From Sweltsa coloradensis (lineage: Eukaryota > Arthropoda > Insecta > Plecoptera > Chloroperlidae), in the NCBI GenBank assembly GCA_024449915.1, contig JAMZAV010006360.1, forward strand, positions 40,082-104,081: a stretch of 64,000 bases of DNA. Direction: 5' to 3'. A model generated the notes under the pieces. It worked only from the letters and a program-made list of their open reading frames with translations, was not told the DNA's origin and made no database searches. The position numbers and the translations under genes were made by a program. Of the stretch, positions 56,901 to 64,000 are shown one piece after another. How positions within the stretch are numbered: position 1 is the stretch's first letter; each line of letters opens with the position of its first letter.

Positions 56901-58674
56901 CCAAGATATTAAGCCAACACAAATGAGCTCATGTAGCATATCTAGTAGGTTGATCTGTATATTTAAACATTGTAGTTATGCTGTTATGTTTTTTTTTGTT
57001 ATGACAAGTTATGTAAACTTACGAAAAACCGTCATTCTTGTTTTAATGCGTAAAAAATGTAAATAAAAAAGTGCCAATGTTTAAAGCAGTGTAACTTCTA
57101 AACCCCTTTGAATTACAAAACCAAAATTTATGGGGTATGTTAATCACATATAGGACAAACCAACAAAAAATTTTCAGATTTTTAAGAGTCCCCCTTTCGT
57201 AATATTTGACCTTGAAAGTGTAAAATATTGGATTTTTCCCCAATTTTGGGGGTTAGTTTTGGCCAATAAGGTTGTTAATTTCAGGAAATTAAGGGTATTT
57301 TAAATACATACATAAGCATTGTTAAGGGACACAAAAAAATATTTTTGAAATTCCTTACCCTTTTGAACTATTGAGCCCAAAAATGCTGAAAATCGCAATT
57401 TTTTTGGTTTACTTTACCCTTGAATGTAACAAATAGGGGTGGGTTTTTGCCACCAAGACCCTACATAATTTGAAAGGTAGTTTATGTTCTGTTTATGAAA
57501 AAGTTTGTTTGGTCACGTTAATGTGAACGGTCATCAAATTTGAGCAATTAACGCAAAACCTTTAAATGTCAATTATTGCCGCATCGGAAAAAGTTCGCAA
57601 GTCTGTAAGTTCTATACGGTTCGAGCTAAAAAAAAAAAAAAGTTGTTTCATACTCAGGGGTAACGTAGAAACTCATGCTAAAAGTTTAAAAATAATTAAA
57701 AATAGTGAAGCAACCAGTGTTGGTAACATTCTGGTGGAATGACCCTATGGTAACCTTCAAGGGGGTACTTCTCTCAAGCAGTATATGCCTCTAAAACCTA
57801 TAAAGCGTGGACTCAAAGTGTGCCCTGTAAACACAGTCCCTCCTTTTTGGAGACTTATTACACCCTTTTTAGGAGCTTCTAGAAAGTACATAAAAAGTAA
57901 AGACTAAGTACGTTACAATAAGGTTCTCTTTTACGGGATGAATAAAGTACATTTTTTTTTACATCCTTTTGAGGAACTGAGTGATCTGAGCAAACTTGTG
58001 TTAGATTTTGATTTAGCTCAATGTTTAAAAATGTTAAAAATACATCTTTGGGCCAAATACGCTGAAGAGAGACTTTCAAAGAACATTAATGTAATGAATA
58101 AATGGGCTCAAATGAGTGCCTAACCAAAGGACCACTTTCGAAGGAGTCTGGTACAAAAGAAGTCGGGTACCGGATGTCCTCCTATAGAGCACATAGGCTC
58201 TATACAGTTTGTGGGGCTGAAAATTTTGAAGCAAAACAAACAGCGCCTGCATTGGGTGAAATGGAGTAATAGTAATTGTGTTAACGACTATTTTTAAGTT
58301 TTCCTTATTCTGAGAAAAACTCATTTTCATTTGTACAAAAGGCATGGGTGGCATTTAAGTGATTCTTAATTATTGGGTAGAGTCCCCCGTTTTTGTATGA
58401 GACTTCATTATCCCAGTTCTTGGGGTAATTGTGGTCGAGCTCCAAAATATGCAATTTTCATAGGGTAGACCTAAATCTGGTGATCGTTTAGTCTTATAAT
58501 CTTGAAACCTGTGGAAACAGAATTAGAATATTCATTTATTCATTCTTAAGGTTAGTAGAGGAGGATAAGGTAAGGGTTTGTATAGAATGTAATTTAAACT
58601 TGTCCATAGATCTACATTATAAAACTTGAATTCCAATTCCAATTATGGTTCAACTGGTATCTTGGTGTTAGGAC
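56901..58674. other. No gene recognised
   Basis: An AT-rich 3' flank of the transposon-type gene. No matching inverted terminal repeat was found by eye. A 14-A run lies near 57630. Confidence 0.4.
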
Positions 58675-58773
58675 TAGTATGCATTTTTGTCACATTACAT
58701 TGTCCTCCTTTGTAAATCAGTTTTTATAACTGAATAGGATAGACGTTAAAGAAATAATAAATAAATAAATATA
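58675..58773 (+). repeat. Repeat family C, copy 4
   Basis: ATTGTCCTCCTTTGTAAATC, TTTTTATAACTGAATAGGAT, AGACGTTAAAG and AAATAATAAATAAATAAAT. Its 5' half is diverged. Confidence 0.82.
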
Positions 58774-58834
58774 TTGAATGCTTAATTCAGTACAGTGCAT
58801 TTCCGCTGATAGTTGGACCAGGAACTTCGATTTT

Positions 58835-58918
58835 GATTTGATATTGCTTTACGTCTCATATTTATGCAACTTGGCTAATCGAGACGAAGGGAGGGACGTA
58901 AGAGATGACGCGGGGGAA
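58835..58918 (+). repeat. Family A GC-rich repeat, copy 14 (5' fragment)
   Basis: A perfectly readable head (TTGATTTGATATTGCTTTAC, GTCTCATATTTATGCAACTT, GGCTAATCGAGACGAAGG, GACGTAAGAGATGACGCGGG) that stops abruptly at 58918. This is the clearest view of the head's CGTCTC...GAGACG inverted pair. Confidence 0.9.
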
Positions 58919-59538
58919 ATCGTTAAACGGACAGTTCTTCATGACGGACAAGGGCAATGATTTTTAGATTGTTTTATGTTCCTGAAGATTTCAAATATAT
59001 TAATAGATCCTTAGGGCCTATGAAACCTGTCAAGAGACATGCTAGATCTAGGCTTATACTAGGGTGTGGAAATAGTCAACATTCGGCTTTTTTGATTGGC
59101 AAACCTGTCACAAAATTAAAAAATCACGATTGTCTGTGGAGGGTTGGTGTGTATCAAACTGGTGATGTGTCTATTGGTGATTTGTCCTACATGTCGTAAC
59201 AGCTGCAGCCTTTACATAGCTTCTTGTCTTATTTGCTGTTTCTAGTCTTACCTAAATCCAAAATGCACAGTTTGCACAGTTTGATGGCGATTCTGGGAAA
59301 ACACTTTACATTTTGATTGTTAGAGGACTATCCGGGGGGTTGAGGGGAAGGTATATAAGAAACTAGCCTATAAGGATGAAACCAAATTATCTTCTTCAAA
59401 AAACATAATATTGAAATGGTGTAAGGCAGCAAGATACCATAAATAGGCATTATCAAAGCAAAGGAACGTTAAAATTTTACACCTGATTTGAATTTTTAAG
59501 GCCCGTCTCTGAGAAGAATACTTGCGTAATGGTTGTTA
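58919..59538. other. No gene recognised
   Basis: An 80-codon frame at 58957-59199 has no domain. No shared repeat. Confidence 0.4.
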
Positions 59539-60763
59539 CTATACAGCTTGCCACATTTTTTTGGCAAATAGTTTCTTCATATCAATCTGTAAAATCTGAA
59601 GACCCTATTGCCCGTTGATGAGATGGTGATCCCCATCAAAGGGAGATCTTCACTAAGATATTACCTTCCAAAAAAAAACTAAGTAATGGGGATACTAAAC
59701 ATGGGGTTTCAGCTGGGGCCTCGGGTTATGTCTACTCTGTCTCTGTCTGAAATTTACCAGGGGAAGGGGAATGCCCGGCGGGGAGAACCGACCTCTGAAT
59801 ATGGTGTTGGGGGAGAGATGTTGTCCCTTTCATCTTGGCCATGATTTTCATACAAAACTCACAAAGTTTTTTGCGACAATTTTATTTTCGGGTCTTCCCC
59901 TTATTGAATAAATTTGTGAACGCGATATTTGTTTTTTTGGTACTGCTCGAGCAAACATACTAAGGGGGCCACAAACAAAACTAACATCATTAAAAGATTT
60001 GAAGAAAGAGTGAAGAGGAAGCTGTTTCTATGCGCCTCGAATCAAAATGATAAATGTAGTACGGGGTTCTGCTGGATTTTTGAGGTAAGGAAGAAATACT
60101 TGAGCATGTCATTACCAGTTTTTAAAAGATTCTATGCTGAGGTGAGAGGTTGCTGAGGTTTGTATGTTACAATTGTTTTAGTGCTGCCGTAGCTAATAGA
60201 CAGCAAAGGACGCAGCTGAGAACCTTAAGCAGGAGCGATAGGTTTCCAGAAACAAAACCGCTCTAACACAAGTCACAACAACAAGTAGGCCTACCGATAT
60301 CTCGGACCTTCTACGGCGCCTCAACGTCAAGCTATCGCCACCATTCACCACGTCCTTCCAACACGGAATCGATAGCCTGATTTATTCAAGGGTTAAAAAA
60401 ATGGGGATTTTAAATCCACGAACTGGCTAGGATGGTAGAGAAAAACTGCCTAAAAGGCATAGGGAACATCTAAGCCGGCGATGACAAGAAGGGTCCACCT
60501 TCTTTGATAAATCAGGTCTGTTCCTGAAAGGCCGAACGCTCGCCACGAAGCTGGCCTACTAGAGTTTATCCCAAAACTCTCCGTAGCTGTTTGCAGCGCA
60601 ATGCGTCGTATCTTGCTACTATCCTACTATCCTGTTTTGTTAGATAGATAGATAAAATGTTTTATTTCCATGACTTTTTTTACATGTAGGCCTACCTAAT
60701 TTCATAGGACATTCTACGATCTACACCATTTCAGGCTAGCCAGGTATTTCTTTTACTTTTACT
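59539..60763 (+). repeat. Repeat D, copy 2 (~1.2 kb)
   Basis: Collinear with 15303-16646 (landmarks listed there), with a GATAGATAGATAAAATG motif near 60643-60659 and ending CATTTCAGGCTAGCCAGGTA. One frame reads RRLNVKLSPPFTTSFQHGID followed by SLIYSRVKKMGILNPRTG and a stop at about 60436. The equivalent DNA in copy 1 is similar but frameshifted, so coding remnants are possible. The 3' end abuts the Harbinger exon at 60776. Confidence 0.8.
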
Positions 60764-60775
60764 TTTACCCATTGC

Positions 60776-60919
60776 AGATTCATGCATGCTACCCAAATTT
60801 TCCCCGTGTAATTGGGTGTGTTGATGGTTCACACGTAGCAATGGTGCCCCCCAGCCCAAAGAGATAGAACAATTGTATTTCAGCAGGAATTTTACCATAG
60901 TAAAAATGTACAAATGGTA
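60776..60919 (+). pseudogene. PIF/Harbinger (HARBI1-like) transposase exon with splice sites
   Basis: The exon follows a pyrimidine-rich TTTTACCCATTGCAG acceptor and reads IHACYPNFPRVIGCVDGSHV then AMVPPSPK. After a one-base shift it reads EIEQLYFSRNFTIVKMYKW and meets a GGTAAGT donor at 60918. The FP-x-VIGC-(V/I)-DG-(S/T)-H motif is diagnostic of the first catalytic Asp of HARBI1-like nucleases, and a Y-x-(N/S)-R-(K/N) motif follows as expected. It belongs to a different lineage from the DDKH type at 29.3 kb. No neighbouring exon was found downstream. An in-frame TAG appears if the shift near 60860 is not made. Confidence 0.8.
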
Positions 60920-61370
60920 AGTTTAATAATTATATCCCCATTACCTATCTAGCAAAATCAAAATCCAATTTTATCACGTCACAACCACTTAGGCCTACCT
61001 AACTTATAGTTTCCATGAAGGGTTTTGCCTCTTAATTTTTAATTAATTGTAGAATTTAAAAAAAAAATGATACCTAATACTAATAATAAATATGGCCTAG
61101 GTCCTAATGATGATAATAATAACAATAAGACAATGTACTGTAAGACATTTTACAATATTTATTCCCCACCAGGGTTTTAAGAATTAAAGCCTACATAAAA
61201 ATAAGCCACAATATTTTTACAATATATTATATATTATAGGCCTATTAATGAATGTTATGGAGATACTTGCATACATTAGTAGCGTTTCCAACTACGAGAT
61301 AATCCGTCAACTGTTTGATGCTCTTTTCACAGTGATAAATTCAAAATATCAGAACGCTCGTATAAGAAGC
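60920..61370. other. No gene recognised; TAGGCC and AT-rich motifs
   Basis: AT-rich DNA with TAGGCCTA near 60993 and 61240. Possibly intron of the Harbinger remnant. Confidence 0.4.
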
Positions 61371-61864
61371 TACCCAGCAAACATTTTTGCGGTGTCCCCG
61401 TTTTTCCCCAAGTCTGTCCCCTAATGCCGCTAGTACGGGACCCGTACGGGCAGCCCGTACGGGCCCCCTACGGAAGTGTCCTATGGGCCACGACCGGGTC
61501 CCGTACGGGGCATCCCGCACTCGTCCCAGTGTGTCCCGAAGTCGTCCCAAATGTTTCCCGCGAGCTCATGCCCGCGACCTACCCTTGATGGTCCCGGACG
61601 GGTCCCCATAGTCTGCCCGCTAGTTTTCCCGCACGGGTCCCGTCCGGGTCCCGCACGGGTCCCGCACTCGTCCCAGTGTTTCCCGTGCATTGCTTCTAGC
61701 GCCATCTAGTAGACATTCAAAGAAGTCAACAGATAAAACGGGCCAAAATTATAAAATTGAATTATTTATTACATGATGCCACTTTCTCAATTTATACATT
61801 TAATGTGAAGGGGAATAAGTACATAGAATATAGACAAGAATTATCAGACATTTAAATTTTATTG

Positions 61865-61937
61865 ACTACAGCCGAACTCGAACCCGCAATGCCTTCTTCC
61901 GGAGTCAGACGCTCTATCCACTCGGCTGCAGCACCTA
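61865..61937 (-). pseudogene. tRNA-like sequence, Arg-type anticodon loop, degraded
   Basis: The minus strand reads GTGCTGCAGCCGAGTGGATA, GAGCGTCTGACTCCGGAAGA and TGCGGGTTCGAGTTC, then GGCTGTAGTC. The acceptor arms GCTGCAG and CTGTAGT pair with wobbles. The A-box region GAGTGGATAGAGC and B box GGTTCGAGTTC are good. The anticodon loop CTCCGGA would give CCG (Arg), but the 3' side of the anticodon stem is lost. A tRNA pseudogene or tRNA-derived SINE head inside the palindrome-rich element. Confidence 0.5.
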
Positions 61938-62228
61938 TACTGTCTAAGGCGCGTTAGATGGCTTATGAAGGGAGCACGCTTGCGTGGATTGCGGAACACA
62001 ACATTGCAGTGTAACTATTGTGATATTGAAAATGTGTTTTGGTGTTTATTAAAACATGATACTATTATATATTTTTTTAAATCCTTGCTATCCTCTTCGA
62101 TTATTAGGCTTTAACAAATACTCGATCATTAAATCTATGCTGGCTGGATATATTGCATTGGACGACGGTAGGCCAAGAACGATAGTTGTTTCTTATATCT
62201 TATAACCAAACGAATGCGATCAATTATC

Positions 62229-62320
62229 CCCCCCCTCACCGTCCGCGGTGGAACATACAATTAGGGCGCTCATCGAGTACGTGGGTTTGAATCCCGAATA
62301 AGGCATATTTTTTTGTGATC
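62229..62320 (+). repeat. Weak tRNA-like repeat
   Basis: GTGGGTTTGAATCCCG at about 62281-62296 acts as a B-box-like site, followed by AATAAGGCATA and a T run. The string after it resembles that after the B-box at 1022. No convincing A box. Confidence 0.3.
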
Positions 62321-62671
62321 GTCCTTTATCGTCATATTATCACCACTAATCAACTCGAATAGCCTTAGTGCATAAAGGCGTTAAGCAATACAAATCATCA
62401 TACATATTTTAATACTATTTACAATAAAAAATTATTTCAGTTAAATTATCATTTAACATGTATGTTCTTTGTTATGTCTATAGCATATTTTGATTCTACA
62501 ACATTTAGTTTATTTATTAATTAATTTTGTTTATACAAAATTAGGTTTACGTGTATTTAGTTGTAACGAAGGGATATCACGCATAATTTGCTATGAGGCT
62601 ATCGTATGCACTCTCTGATTCTCTTCAACATATTTTTAAGATTAATTTGTACTTAATTTGTAGAAATTAAT

Positions 62672-62702
62672 AAAAAGAAAGAAAGAAAGAAAGAAAGAAA
62701 GG
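62672..62702 (+). repeat. (GAAA)n microsatellite
   Basis: Seven or so AAAG/GAAA units followed by A-rich DNA. Confidence 0.93.
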
Positions 62703-63084
62703 AAAAAATCATTAAAAAAAGAAAAACGCAAAAGAAATAAAAAACAGATTTATTAGACGATCCAACTCAAAAGAATATGAGGTTATAAAAATGAGGAACA
62801 GCAAATCAGGGAGTAATCAAACTTTCGCGAAACGACCGAACGCGAATCTTCATTCTTGTTTTCAAATCTTGATAATAATATAGTACAAAAGATCTTGACT
62901 CTAATATATTAGACATATAATTATTAGGAATTGTATAGGCTAAGTCAAAAACTGATCACAGCAATGATACAGGACACCTAACTCAAGTTGCGAGCTTCAC
63001 CAGTGGCCGGCCACCAGACAACATACCTTCACAACTTAACTAAGACTTAATACGATTTACTCGTCTGAAATCAATTGATTATAT

Positions 63085-63155
63085 TTATTTATTTAATTAA
63101 CGTCTATATAGGCCTATCCTATATTCAGTTATAAAAAACGATTTGCAATGAAATA
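63085..63155 (-). repeat. Repeat family C, copy 5 (minus strand) carrying a TAGGCCTA insertion
   Basis: The reverse complement reads CGTTTTTTATAACTGAATAT, AGGATAGGCCTATATAGACG, TTAATTAAATAAATAAAT. Relative to the other copies (GAATAGGATAGACGTT) it contains an extra GGCCTATAT-type insert. Confidence 0.65.
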
Positions 63156-63544
63156 GAACTAAAAGAATAAATCAACGGAAGTATTCAACATAAATCTATA
63201 CACACGTATTGTTTTAATATAATTACTCCACATTTTGGGTTACCCCTGAAGTTTCCCTCGCGGGACCCGTGCGGGTTGTCCCGTAGTTTTCCCTAAAGGG
63301 GTGTCCCTAAAGTTTCCCTCGCGGGACCCGTACGGGTTGTCCCGTGACATTCCCTAACCCGCAATTTACCCGCACTTCCCTTGGTTGTCCCGCACGGGGC
63401 CCAGAGTCTCATGTTTGCTGGTAGCCACTGAGGAAAGTTTGGCTGAATCTAGCCAAAAAAAGCTTTGTTCTGACTATGGAGGAAGATAATAGTAGGTCTG
63501 CAAGTCTGAAACAAACTTTCCTAAACTATTTCCAAAAAACATTC

Positions 63545-63905
63545 AATGCGATATTTAGGTGTACCAAGTGACTCATTGTATATTATTGACTTAATAGCCA
63601 ACAAGCTAGGTTATAGGGGCATTTGGCTTCAGCGAGAAGATGTGGTTTTTCTAGTGTTACGGAAAATCCGGCTTAATGAGTCATTTGGTATTATTGGTGA
63701 TATTTTTGGCATTTCTGCATCTTATGCTACTAGGGTATTTTCTAAATTTACTCCCATAATATCTAGCTGTTTAAACAACTTATTGTGTGGCCTGAAGAAG
63801 AATCAATACGTTGACTTCTTCCCACTTCATTCCAGGCAAGATATGGTCGTGTACAATCTATCATCGACTGCTTTAAGATTGAAATTGAGAAACCGACTAA
63901 AGGTG
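63545..63905 (+). pseudogene. IS4/IS5-like (DDE_Tnp_4 superfamily) transposase, N-terminal half
   Basis: The frame reads RYLGVPSDSLYIIDLIANKL, then LQREDVVFLVLRKIRLNESF and GIIGDIFGISASYATRVFSK, the helix-turn-helix part of DDE_Tnp_4-type transposases. It continues FTPIISSCLNNL. After a shift at about 63783 and one TGA come WPEEESIR and LLPTSFQARYGRVQSIIDCF, then KIEIEKPT. WP-x-x-E-x-IR-x-LP-x-SF and the IIDC-x-(E/K)-I-x-IE-(R/K)-P motif (first catalytic Asp) are characteristic. The rest of the catalytic domain is not present: at about 63903 the sequence changes to another element. A pseudogene by frameshift, stop and truncation. Confidence 0.8.
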
Positions 63906-64000
63906 CTGTCGTTTTTATTGCTGGTGATAATTTGGGAAGCCATTCACTTGGAGGATTTGTCGAGAACTTTGCCAACTCCACGCATTTTGTCGATATTGCT
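63906..64000 (+). pseudogene. Second transposon ORF fragment at window edge (GDNLG-type)
   Basis: In the same frame, without a stop, the text continues AVVFIAGDNLGSHSLGGFVE then NFANSTHF. The G-DNLG-x-(H/N)-x-(I/L)-GF-x-(E)-x-F motif belongs to a large transposon protein widely repeated in invertebrates, not to DDE_Tnp_4 transposases. The window ends inside it. Confidence 0.6.

Larger units (their letters stand above)
61371..63427. mobile_element. Inverted-repeat element with CCCGTACGGG palindromes (~2.06 kb)
   Basis: The left end (61369 onward) reads GCTACCCAGCAAACAT. The right end reverse-complements to GCTACCAGCAAACAT. Both subterminal regions (61385-61690 and 63240-63410) are packed with GGGTCCCG and CCCGTACGGG-type units in inverted orientation. 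The exact 10 bp palindrome CCCGTACGGG occurs at 61441, 61454, 61500 and 63327, with CCCGCACGGG and CCCGTGCGGG variants around. The interior is AT-rich, holds tRNA-like and simple repeats and no transposase. A non-autonomous DNA transposon is the best reading. Confidence 0.68.

Overview
This is a gene-poor stretch of a metazoan nuclear genome. It shows no bacterial operons, no rRNA and no CRISPR. What can be read is almost entirely decayed mobile DNA: terminal-repeat DNA transposons, non-LTR retrotransposons, tRNA-derived SINE-like units and an abundant unclassified GC-rich repeat. The AT-rich background, the many TAGGCCTA-type palindromes and the mix of element families suggest a marine invertebrate, perhaps a deuterostome such as an echinoderm or hemichordate. 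That placement is inference, not shown by any single marker. No intact single-copy host gene could be identified.

Layout. 0-20 kb: seven copies of a ~340 bp GC-rich repeat (called family A here), a shared upstream module (X), one copy of a ~1.3 kb repeat (D) and a G-run block at 18.0-18.7 kb. 20-28 kb: an AT-rich region with an ATT microsatellite, a TAGGCC-rich zone (21.6-22.1 kb) and a frameshifted large transposase-like ORF (23.8-24.6 kb). 28-34 kb: two inverted copies of a tRNA-derived SINE near two PIF/Harbinger transposase pieces, plus a G-run tract. 34-51 kb: five more family A copies (four plus-strand, one minus-strand), the endonuclease half of a non-LTR retrotransposon (41.5-42.8 kb), and C-terminal and 3'-UTR pieces of another non-LTR element on the minus strand. 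52-57 kb: a THAP domain with one in-frame stop inside a candidate inverted-repeat element, then a nearly full-length, frameshifted transposon-type gene (54.9-56.9 kb), the best coding signal in the window. 58-64 kb: the second D repeat followed by a PIF/Harbinger exon with both splice sites, a ~2.06 kb element with inverted ends and repeated CCCGTACGGG palindromes, and an IS4/IS5-like transposase fused at the window edge to a second transposon ORF.

Two themes run through the window. Family A occurs about 14 times with a 13:1 strand bias and carries several short hairpins but no obvious terminal repeats or poly-A tail. Nearly every recognisable protein is broken by 1-2 base indels, often in homopolymers, while keeping readable family motifs. 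This fits either recent decay or uncorrected long-read errors, and the 54.9-56.9 kb gene is the best place to tell which.
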